46,572 bases of DNA. It comes from a virus. Location: positions 1 to 46,572 of the IMG/VR virus record IMGVR_UViG_3300031261_000021. One strand, written 5' to 3'. The first letter of the stretch is position 1; each line of letters opens with the position of its first letter. The notes beneath the pieces were generated by a model. It made no database searches. It saw only the letters and a list, made by a program, of their open reading frames with translations, and had not been told where the DNA came from. Positions 41,006 through 46,572 of the stretch are shown piece by piece. The translations under genes and the position numbers were made by a program.

Positions 41006-41034
41006 TTGACTTCTACATTCCTTCCCGCTATGCT
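41006..41034 (+). promoter_or_regulatory. Dedicated promoter of the 41124 gene
   Basis: TTGACT (41006-41011) and TATGCT (41029-41034) are 17 bp apart. A roughly 85-nt leader with GGAGA before the ATG follows. No palindrome overlaps it, unlike the two upstream promoters. Confidence 0.65.
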
Positions 41035-41123
41035 AAGTAATGTAGATGTGAATGGTTCTTTTTTATAAATCATTCTATCTTGCAATTGCAGTATAAATCA
41101 ATCCAAATGGAGATATAAATCTA

Positions 41124-41645
41124 ATGTCCACTTCCGCAGTTATCTCGCCCAACACGTCCGCTGCTCTGCCTGTAAAGAACGAGCTTGTTAATTTCGCCGT
41201 CGTCGTAACTCTTGATGCTGAGAGCAAGATCAGCAAGGTTCGGCATACATCCTCGGAGAAGGATATTACCGCTCTAAAGGCTCCTGATTACAAAGGCGAT
41301 GAAGTTATCGCATTCGAGCAGTCTGTACAGACTTATAAGATTGGTACACTTGAGGGATTCGAGCAGCTTATTCCTGATGCGGATGAGCGGCTTAATATTA
41401 TCAACAAGGGTATCGGTTCTAAGTTCAATCAAAAGATCAAGACCGTACTTACTGAAGTTGATGACAGCAAGAATCTTGTATTCCAGCCGGTTGAACCATT
41501 CTACGATGCACTCTCGCTGATTCAGGAAGCCGCACTTCGTACGAATCTTTCGCCGACGGATAAGGCTATCAAGATGCTCGCTGGTTTGCCCGAAGAGATG
41601 CGTGCTGCTATTATCGCGCAGTTCGCGAATGCTGGGCAGCAGTAA
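41124..41645 (+). CDS. Conserved-looking early protein, 173 aa, own transcription unit
   Basis: The gene has its own promoter (41006) and terminator (41683) and is visibly richer in C and G at codon third positions than its neighbours, as highly expressed genes often are. The protein is a mixed fold (VVVTLDAESKISKVRHTSSEKDITALK; KAIKMLAGLPEEMRAAIIAQFANAGQQ) without cysteines. No family was recognised. An abundant early product, such as a DNA- or host-binding protein, is likely. Confidence 0.7.
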   Translation: MSTSAVISPNTSAALPVKNELVNFAVVVTLDAESKISKVRHTSSEKDITALKAPDYKGDEVIAFEQSVQTYKIGTLEGFEQLIPDADERLNIINKGIGSKFNQKIKTVLTEVDDSKNLVFQPVEPFYDALSLIQEAALRTNLSPTDKAIKMLAGLPEEMRAAIIAQFANAGQQ

Positions 41646-41682
41646 TTTTAGCTTTACATTGATTCACTTGTACTACTTCCCG

Positions 41683-41722
41683 AAGCCACCTTATAGCTTG
41701 TATAGTATCGGGTGGCTTTTTC
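41683..41722 (+). terminator. Intrinsic terminator of the 41124 unit
   Basis: AAGCCACC (41683-41690) pairs with GGTGGCTT (41711-41718), and a TTTTTCT run follows. The 20-nt loop may hold a smaller fold. Confidence 0.8.
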
Positions 41723-41746
41723 TATTTGTACAAGGAGGTAATAACA

Positions 41747-41923
41747 ATGAGTGAAGGTATAGATCGCGCGTTAATTCAACAAGAAGAATCAGCTTTCGAA
41801 GATAGAACTAACTGGGCGTATTGCGATGTTTGTGATAATTATATGGAAGATTGTATTTGTGATCAGGAAATAGATGATTTGCCGCCACTGCGAAATCCTG
41901 ATGTTACAATGGTCTGGTGGTAG
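41747..41923 (+). CDS. Small acidic zinc-binding protein, 58 aa
   Basis: The frame opens at 41726, but AAGGAGGT before ATG 41747 fixes the start. The product contains WAYCDVCDNYMEDCICDQE, a four-cysteine zinc knuckle, and is acidic. Its 3' end overlaps the J-domain gene by 50 bp. Confidence 0.65.
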   Translation: MSEGIDRALIQQEESAFEDRTNWAYCDVCDNYMEDCICDQEIDDLPPLRNPDVTMVWW

Positions 41924-42521
41924 TTATATATGTCCTATATGTAAAATGTGGCTAATACCTAAACCGAAAGAGAGCTTAGATGTGCCAAAGCTAACATACG
42001 AACTAACACATAATAATACAATCGTAGCGATAAAATTCCATTCAATCGCATCTAAAGGCTGGTGGAAAGAAAATGTACAGCCAGCATTAGATTTTAGTAA
42101 AGCTTTTGTACCAGCTACAATGCGCTCTTATAATCCCAATAATTTTATATGGGAATTCGCAATTGAATACTGGCCAGCGTTGAAAACCGCATATGAAACT
42201 GGGTTTAAATTTACTTGCACCGAAGGCAAAGTATCTCCAGAATCCAACGACCCACTTAAAAATGTAAAAGTAGATGATTCTTATAAAGAGAACTTTTACC
42301 ACAAACAAGAGGTTGTAAAAACAGTAGAGAGTGCATCTTCGATCGCAGAAAAGCTTTCGACATATCTCGAAGTTAAAATAACAACTCAAGATATTAGTGA
42401 GCTTAAGAAACTATATCGTGCAAAAGCCCGCGAACTACATCCAGATATGGGCGGAGATGCCTCGAAGATGAGCGAGCTTAATAGATTGTGGACGTTGTAC
42501 ACAGCAGGAGGTATAAATTGA
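41874..42521 (+). CDS. Zinc-ribbon J-domain protein (DnaJ-like co-chaperone)
   Basis: The 215-aa protein starts with a zinc ribbon (C3/C6 CRHC, C20/C23 CPIC) and ends in a J domain (ISELKKLYRAKARELHPDMGGDASKMSELNRLW) with HPD at 189-191. A J domain stimulates DnaK ATPase, so it could recruit host Hsp70 to a phage target. The middle part is unassigned. A second chaperone-type gene, the zinc-finger GroES-like protein, is at 10794. Confidence 0.8.
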   Translation: MICRHCEILMLQWSGGSYICPICKMWLIPKPKESLDVPKLTYELTHNNTIVAIKFHSIASKGWWKENVQPALDFSKAFVPATMRSYNPNNFIWEFAIEYWPALKTAYETGFKFTCTEGKVSPESNDPLKNVKVDDSYKENFYHKQEVVKTVESASSIAEKLSTYLEVKITTQDISELKKLYRAKARELHPDMGGDASKMSELNRLWTLYTAGGIN

Positions 42522-42760
42522 AAGCTCGGATTAAAGATGCTCGTGATTTTCCTGAGTATATAAAATGTTGTCCAGATGCTATTATAGCTATGGCACCATT
42601 TCACGGTAGTATAATCGAAATCGACATTAAAAACACTACAACTAAAGTTAGGCCGTGCCCGTTTTGCGGCACTAGATTTAAAACTAATTTGTTTCTACTA
42701 CCAAATAATGTTGTAATCCCTACAGATTGTGTAGATATCGACGAAGGAGAAGCGAATTGA
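42518..42760 (+). CDS. Small zinc-finger protein with TTG start, 80 aa
   Basis: The frame is open from 42488, but AGGAGG sits 5-7 nt before TTG 42518, which overlaps the J-domain stop. The product includes CPFCGTRFKTN and a second Cys pair region (KCC, DCVD). It may bind DNA or RNA. The TTG choice rests on the ribosome site. Confidence 0.6.
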   Translation: MKARIKDARDFPEYIKCCPDAIIAMAPFHGSIIEIDIKNTTTKVRPCPFCGTRFKTNLFLLPNNVVIPTDCVDIDEGEAN

Positions 42761-43065
42761 AAATAAAAATCCATGCAGTACCAACTCGAACACCTGGACA
42801 ATTTTATTGGTCAGTCAAAATAGACGGCAACATAACCCACTGGCCACAACCTGTAGGTGCGTATGAATATGTTAAGAAGTATCTTAAGCATTATTATAAA
42901 GAGTGCGCTGCCTATAGCATGGTCACATCGCTCGCTGTTAATTTGCTTTCGGAGGATGAATTTAGTTTAGTTAAAAGTCTTAAGAAAAGCAAGTGTAAAG
43001 GTATTAGCATTAGGCAGTATGGATATTTAAAAGGGATACATGAACGTCAAATGAGGGAGTGGTAA
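42757..43065 (+). CDS. Hypothetical 102-aa protein with TTG start
   Basis: AAGGAG precedes TTG 42757, whose TTGA overlaps the previous stop; no ATG offers as good a site. The product is basic (MKIKIHAVPTRTPGQFYWSVKIDG split, then KYLKHYYKECAAYSMV). No family was recognised. Confidence 0.6.
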   Translation: MKIKIHAVPTRTPGQFYWSVKIDGNITHWPQPVGAYEYVKKYLKHYYKECAAYSMVTSLAVNLLSEDEFSLVKSLKKSKCKGISIRQYGYLKGIHERQMREW

Positions 43066-43066
43066 T

Positions 43067-43210
43067 ATGAGTGACGAGTGGTTTTACATGATGTGGTGTA
43101 TTTATTGTAGATGCAAAAGAACAAAAGAAAATATTAATGTAATATGTCCAAATAGAAATGGTCAAAATAATAGAAATGATAATAAACATATATTTTCAAC
43201 ATGGAAATAG
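43067..43210 (+). CDS. Small cysteine-rich peptide, 47 aa
   Basis: GAGGGAG precedes ATG 43067. The protein reads MSDEWFYMMWCIYCRCKRTKEN..ICPNRNG, with CxxCxC and another cysteine, and a basic, Asn-rich tail. It overlaps the next gene by 10 bp. Confidence 0.6.
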   Translation: MSDEWFYMMWCIYCRCKRTKENINVICPNRNGQNNRNDNKHIFSTWK

Positions 43211-43749
43211 ATAGAGTATGTAACGTATGCAACGAAGAAGCATCATTATTCTGTCGTATGTGCAAACAACATTGCTGCTGGGAGCATTTATGCTCCCATC
43301 TAGCAGTAGCGCATGAGGATAATAGTTATACTCAAAGATTAGGAGATGATTTTAATGAAAATGAAAGAAGCGATGAAAAACGATCCTTGGGGATACCCAG
43401 AGATAACTTGGAGACCGCTCAAGGAACGAATTTATTACCGCACGATAACCGCACTATACAATCGTATTCTCAAGCGGAGCTTCAAGAACGATACGATTAT
43501 CATCGTTCTCAAACGCGAAGAATTAAAGCTGAACTGGAGCGCCGTGCGTTATTTGATTCGGGTGCTATACCAAATGAACATTTATCAAGTGCATACTATA
43601 AAGAAAAGCTTCAACGTGTTCAACAGCGACGTAAAATATTGCCTAAGTCAGCTTCTTCCGCAGTATCATTATTGTCTGATCGATTGCGGAGTGGTCAAGT
43701 ATCAGTAGAGTATATTCAGCGTGAATTAAAGCGGTACTTGCGCGAATAA
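43201..43749 (+). CDS. B-box-like zinc-finger protein with helical tail, 182 aa
   Basis: The N-terminus is CNVCNEEASLFCRMCKQHCCWEHLCSHLAVAH, a cross-brace zinc finger like the product at 626. The rest is a helical region (SQTRRIKAELERRALFDSG; AYYKEKLQRVQQRRKIL). A second frame from about 43364 with AGGAG upstream is also open for 120 codons, so the 5' part of the helical region is not beyond doubt. Confidence 0.65.
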   Translation: MEIDRVCNVCNEEASLFCRMCKQHCCWEHLCSHLAVAHEDNSYTQRLGDDFNENERSDEKRSLGIPRDNLETAQGTNLLPHDNRTIQSYSQAELQERYDYHRSQTRRIKAELERRALFDSGAIPNEHLSSAYYKEKLQRVQQRRKILPKSASSAVSLLSDRLRSGQVSVEYIQRELKRYLRE

Positions 43750-44099
43750 TGCGTGAGACCGCTTTGATGTGCGCTGAGCGTACAATTGGAGCTTGTATGA
43801 GATCGCTATCACCTGTATATAATGAGGAGCTCGTAGTTGCAGAACAAGTAATAGCTCTAGATCAACCTGGATATTTACCACTTATCACATTAACCGTAAA
43901 TGAATTCGGTAATACGAGTCTCGCACGATATGAATTTACAGACGAGGAACGCAAACTTATTGCGGAAGGTGCGGATTTAGTAGTTGCTGAAATGTTATTC
44001 GGACGTGCTTATACTCCAATGGCATTAGAAGTTACTCCTAAAAATACTGCGCCAACTATGATTGATATTAAATTAATTAAGGAGAATGAGGATGAGTAA
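43749..44099 (+). CDS. Hypothetical 116-aa protein
   Basis: The ATG overlaps the previous stop (TAATG). The product is a mixed fold (EELVVAEQVIALDQPGYLPLITLTVNEF; ERKLIAEGADLVVAEMLFGRAYTP). It overlaps the vWA gene by 8 bp, so the two are coupled and may act together. Confidence 0.6.
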   Translation: MRETALMCAERTIGACMRSLSPVYNEELVVAEQVIALDQPGYLPLITLTVNEFGNTSLARYEFTDEERKLIAEGADLVVAEMLFGRAYTPMALEVTPKNTAPTMIDIKLIKENEDE

Positions 44100-44763
44100 C
44101 GAAATAATGAAACCAATCGCTCCGTTTAGAATCGGAGCACAAAGAACTGGACTCGCTGCACGTAAGAGTGCACAAGTAGATTCAAGCGTTCCGAAAGAGC
44201 CAAGTCCGGCTGAGATGGAACACAGAATTGGAATTGTATTCGATGATTCTGGTTCTATGGCTTCGAGCAATAAAATCACAGATGCACATGCAGGAGTAGA
44301 AGAATTCTTGCGTAGCTGTGAAGCTGGTAAAACTGCTGTAACTATCGCACCGATGTGCTCGGATGCGTATCCACTAACAACTAATTTACCGGCACTTTCA
44401 ATTCTAGTTAAAAATATTCGAGCACTCGGAGATTCAACTCCTCTATTGCGAACTCTTCGCAGAATGAAAAAAGAATCAAATCTAACTCGCGCGATTGTAT
44501 TCAGCGATGGTATTCCAGATTCAACGAATTTAGATGGGATCACAGAAGAATTTGGAATTGTAGATACAATTTTAATCTCATCGCAATATGGTACTAATGA
44601 TGCTGCGCGTAATTTTATGCGTTCATTTGCTGAACGAACTGGTGGTATATTTCTGGAATTTAAAGCCGGGCAATCGAACTTTCGTACGGCATTTAAATAT
44701 TTGAGCCCCGGACTTCGTTATATGCTCGCGGATAAAAGCTTCGTAGAACAAATTCAGAAGTAG
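44092..44763 (+). CDS. Von Willebrand factor A-domain protein with intact MIDAS
   Basis: ATG 44092 is chosen over 44086 because GGAG lies 8 nt upstream. The 223-aa protein carries the metal-ion-dependent adhesion site DDSGSM (D51, S53, S55), T116 (GDSTP) and D139 (FSDG), in order in a typical vWA fold (HRIGIVFDDSGSM..IVFSDGIPD). Such domains bind partners by metal-dependent contact; in bacteria they often pair with MoxR-type ATPases, which are absent here. Its role in the phage is unknown. Confidence 0.85.
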   Translation: MSNEIMKPIAPFRIGAQRTGLAARKSAQVDSSVPKEPSPAEMEHRIGIVFDDSGSMASSNKITDAHAGVEEFLRSCEAGKTAVTIAPMCSDAYPLTTNLPALSILVKNIRALGDSTPLLRTLRRMKKESNLTRAIVFSDGIPDSTNLDGITEEFGIVDTILISSQYGTNDAARNFMRSFAERTGGIFLEFKAGQSNFRTAFKYLSPGLRYMLADKSFVEQIQK

Positions 44764-44771
44764 GAGTCTAT

Positions 44772-45002
44772 ATGATTGTAAAAGTACAATGCCCTTTAGC
44801 ATGGCCAGAGGATCAGGAGCCTACTATATTAATCTATAACAAACGCAGAACAGTAGAGCTTCAAGCTCCATATACAGAACAATGGCAAGCCATGTTTGCC
44901 ATTATGGAATCGGCTCTAAAACTATTTTTTCATGCAGAGATAGATGAAGATAATAAACTTAATATTACTGGCAGACCTTTAAATTATGATCCTGGGTGGT
45001 AA
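44772..45002 (+). CDS. Hypothetical 76-aa protein
   Basis: AGGAG precedes the ATG, 8 nt after the vWA stop. The protein (MIVKVQCPLAWPEDQEPTILIYN..) has a beta-rich start and a helical core (QAMFAIMESALKLFFHAEIDED). No family was recognised. Confidence 0.6.
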   Translation: MIVKVQCPLAWPEDQEPTILIYNKRRTVELQAPYTEQWQAMFAIMESALKLFFHAEIDEDNKLNITGRPLNYDPGW

Positions 45003-45004
45003 CT

Positions 45005-45145
45005 ATGCAAAATCCTGGTAAAATAGTACAACTTATCTATTTTCGCAATATACTTATCTGCCTGACAGAAAATGGGCATATGTTTCTATATAACCCAGAT
45101 TCAAATACATATGAGTATCTTAATGAAGGAATACCATATGCATAA
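45005..45145 (+). CDS. Hypothetical 46-aa protein
   Basis: ATG 45005 lies 2 bp after the previous stop. The product (GKIVQLIYFRNILICLTENGHMFLY split) is a small beta-like domain. Its end overlaps the next start by 8 bp. No ribosome site is clear, so translational coupling is likely. Confidence 0.5.
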   Translation: MQNPGKIVQLIYFRNILICLTENGHMFLYNPDSNTYEYLNEGIPYA

Positions 45146-45320
45146 ACCTAACAAAATCCCCGGCATGAAGCTTAAAGGAATAGATCGAAAACGAGATAGA
45201 ACTGGTTTATATAGCAAGCGCGATCGATCTTTTAAAGCCGAACAAGCTAAAGTAGCAAAAGCCGAACGTGAGGAATCGAAACGAACTAGGAGTCTAAATG
45301 GAAAAAATATATTTTCATAA
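45138..45320 (+). CDS. Very basic small protein, 60 aa
   Basis: ATG 45138 is preceded by AAGGA. The product is rich in Lys/Arg (MKLKGIDRKRDRTGLYSKRDRSFKAEQAKVAKAEREESKRTRS split), probably disordered or helical, as nucleic-acid-binding proteins often are. It overlaps the next gene by 23 bp. Confidence 0.6.
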   Translation: MHKPNKIPGMKLKGIDRKRDRTGLYSKRDRSFKAEQAKVAKAEREESKRTRSLNGKNIFS

Positions 45321-45582
45321 AAAGAATAAAAAATATTTCATAGTAATTAGAGACGGTAAAAGTTCAAAGCATCCATTCCCCCACCCATCTTTAAAATTAG
45401 CTATAGCCGAAGCATGTAGACTTTCGGCTAATTTTCCAGATAGTTCATTTTCAGTTTATTGTTTTCTATTTAAAATAGAATCTGGGGAAGGGAGAAATAT
45501 TAAAACTTATGGAACTAACAAACGAACAAGCAGGAACAATAGCTCTAATGGTTCAGAAGCTTGCGGCGCTGCGGATAAATAA
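45298..45582 (+). CDS. Hypothetical 94-aa protein
   Basis: GGAG precedes ATG 45298. The first 60 residues fit a small domain (KIYFHKKNKKYFIVIRDG; SLKLAIAEACRLSANFPDSSF), while the tail (TYGTNKRTSRNNSSNGSE) overlaps the FtsK gene by 74 bp and is low complexity. Confidence 0.55.
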   Translation: MEKIYFHKKNKKYFIVIRDGKSSKHPFPHPSLKLAIAEACRLSANFPDSSFSVYCFLFKIESGEGRNIKTYGTNKRTSRNNSSNGSEACGAADK

Positions 45583-46572
45583 TATATTCCAATCCGTAGA
45601 GGCTGGACCAATTGTATCCACATACTACTTCAAACTCGGTGCAGATGTACCGATAGCTAAAATTCTAAAAGCAGAAGAAGACATGGCGCTTGCAGTAGGG
45701 GCGCCATCGGTTCTTATTACTAGAAGCGGAGGACAAATTGCGATTGCGATTCCGAATAAAGAGAAAGAAATTGTATCTTATGACAACTGTTTGCATAATC
45801 TTATGCAAAGTACTAAACAAAATCTTCCAATACTACTCGGTGTTGATACTAGAGGCAATCCACGAACCCTCGATCTTACCGAATGTCCACATATCCTTAT
45901 TGCCGGTTCGACTGGTGGAGGTAAGTCAGTATTACTTAGCGCAATTATCTCAGGACTTGCAACTGTTAAAACTCCAAAAGAATTAAAGTTAATGTTAGTA
46001 GATACTAAACAATTAGACCTTCCACTTTTCGAATCACTTCCACATGTAGTAGAAAGTGCTGATACTCTAGATAAAGTACATACTCTACTAGATCGCCTGC
46101 ACGTAATAGTCCGTCAACGCACAGCAAAAATGAAGGGACTCGCACGTAATATAGCCGAATACAATGCTCTCGGTCTAGGAGCGCATTTACCCTATTATGT
46201 AGTTATAATCGATGAACTTGCAGATGTATTAATGCAGGATCGCTCTAGAGGAAAAGGAGTTAGAGGATATGAAAAGGCAGAACATAAGTTGCAATCTCTA
46301 CTACAAATATGTAGAGCCAGCGGGGTTCATATTATCTGTGCCACTCAGCGGCCTTCGGTTGAAATTATTACGGGTGATATTAAAGCTAATATGCCTACCA
46401 GAATCGCGCTGCGTTTGCCCAGTGGAGCTGATAGTCGTACAGTTCTTAACGAATATGGAGCCGAGCAACTTTTAGGCAAGGGAGATATGCTTATAGAAAG
46501 CCCCTTATTCGAACAAGTAACAAGATTCCACGGACCATATGTAAGTATGAATCACATTGCAAATGTAATCGC
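45509..46572 (+). CDS. FtsK/SpoIIIE-like DNA translocase (continues to base 176)
   Basis: The gene crosses the junction and encodes 370 aa. Residues 25-90 match the FtsK alpha subdomain (GPIVSTYYFKLGADVPIAK..AEEDMALAVGAPSVLI). The beta ATPase has Walker A GSTGGGKS (133-140), Walker B VVIIDELADV (D235/E236) and the sensor block ICATQRPSVEIITGDIKANMPTRIALRLPS. There are no membrane segments and no gamma domain. FtsK is a hexameric pump for double-stranded DNA; here it might clear DNA, resolve genomes, or help partition or entry. The TerL gene is separate, so this is not the packaging motor. Confidence 0.93.
   Translation, partial: MELTNEQAGTIALMVQKLAALRINNIFQSVEAGPIVSTYYFKLGADVPIAKILKAEEDMALAVGAPSVLITRSGGQIAIAIPNKEKEIVSYDNCLHNLMQSTKQNLPILLGVDTRGNPRTLDLTECPHILIAGSTGGGKSVLLSAIISGLATVKTPKELKLMLVDTKQLDLPLFESLPHVVESADTLDKVHTLLDRLHVIVRQRTAKMKGLARNIAEYNALGLGAHLPYYVVIIDELADVLMQDRSRGKGVRGYEKAEHKLQSLLQICRASGVHIICATQRPSVEIITGDIKANMPTRIALRLPSGADSRTVLNEYGAEQLLGKGDMLIESPLFEQVTRFHGPYVSMNHIANVI
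46446..46572. repeat. Right copy of exact 127-bp terminal repeat
   Basis: These bases are identical to 1-127. See the left copy. The reading frame of the FtsK-like gene stays intact when the copies are merged, which supports circularity. Confidence 0.95.

Noticed and set aside
43346-43708. A 120-codon frame inside the 43201 gene, with AGGAG upstream
   Set aside because: The main frame continues the zinc-finger protein to the coupled stop at 43749 and has better helix composition. A frameshift in this area cannot be excluded.
44073-44543. A 156-codon antisense frame opposite the vWA gene
   Set aside because: The plus strand codes a clear vWA domain, and the antisense frame has no ribosome site or neighbours on that strand.
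1-46572. Lysogeny genes, CRISPR arrays, insertion sequences
   Set aside because: No integrase, CI-like repressor, regular spacer repeats or transposase genes were found.

Overview
The window is a complete circular assembly of a tailed-phage genome. Bases 1-127 are repeated exactly at 46446-46572, so the unique length is 46,445 bp, and the gene that runs off the right end (an FtsK-like translocase) finishes at base 176. The perfect short overlap is what an assembler leaves on a circular or circularly permuted molecule, which would fit headful packaging. A terminase, portal, gpT-like major capsid protein and short-tail adaptor/nozzle-like proteins are present. No tape-measure protein, tail-tube protein or integrase was seen. 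It therefore looks like a lytic, podovirus-like member of Caudoviricetes. The host cannot be read from the sequence. Shine-Dalgarno sites and sigma70-like promoters are clearly bacterial. Several exported proteins end their signal peptides in ..AQ, which I associate weakly with Acidobacteriota; treat that as a guess.

Layout. There are two divergent transcription blocks. The plus-strand early/replication block starts at the control region near 37.7-38.0 kb, runs rightward through about 25 small genes (38.0-46.5 kb), crosses the junction, and continues to a strong terminator at 11.4 kb. The minus-strand late block starts at the same control region and runs leftward from 37.66 kb to 11.45 kb. 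Its order is small terminase, HNH, large terminase, lysis-type membrane proteins, portal, scaffold-like protein, head proteins, major capsid protein, HNH, lysozyme, adaptor, tail, three large probable ejection proteins, an ATP-grasp enzyme cassette, and two fibre-like proteins.

Replication (0.4-11.4 kb). The genes encode a PD-(D/E)XK nuclease, a Sak4-type RecA-like ATPase, an SSB-like protein, a UDG-like plus 3'-5' exonuclease protein, a family A polymerase lacking its own exonuclease, a DUF3987-type ATPase, and an unusual GroES-like protein carrying a DnaJ-type zinc finger. The exonuclease and polymerase halves of what is normally one PolA protein are separated by 1.67 kb holding five small genes.

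Right arm (38-46.5 kb). This is an accessory-rich set of zinc-finger, membrane and coiled-coil proteins. It also has a zinc-ribbon J-domain protein, a von Willebrand A protein with an intact MIDAS, and the FtsK-like motor.

Regulation. Two GTATAC boxes spaced exactly 11 bp occur in both main promoter regions (264-280 and 37700-37716). Palindromes overlap the -35 boxes of two right-arm promoters. Two intergenic regions (4392-4492 and 39956-40060) have nested stems suggesting structured RNAs. The most unusual items are the zinc-finger GroES-like protein, the split polymerase, the ATP-grasp/HExxE/small-protein cassette among fibre genes, the signal peptides on fibre-like proteins, and the two structured RNA candidates.
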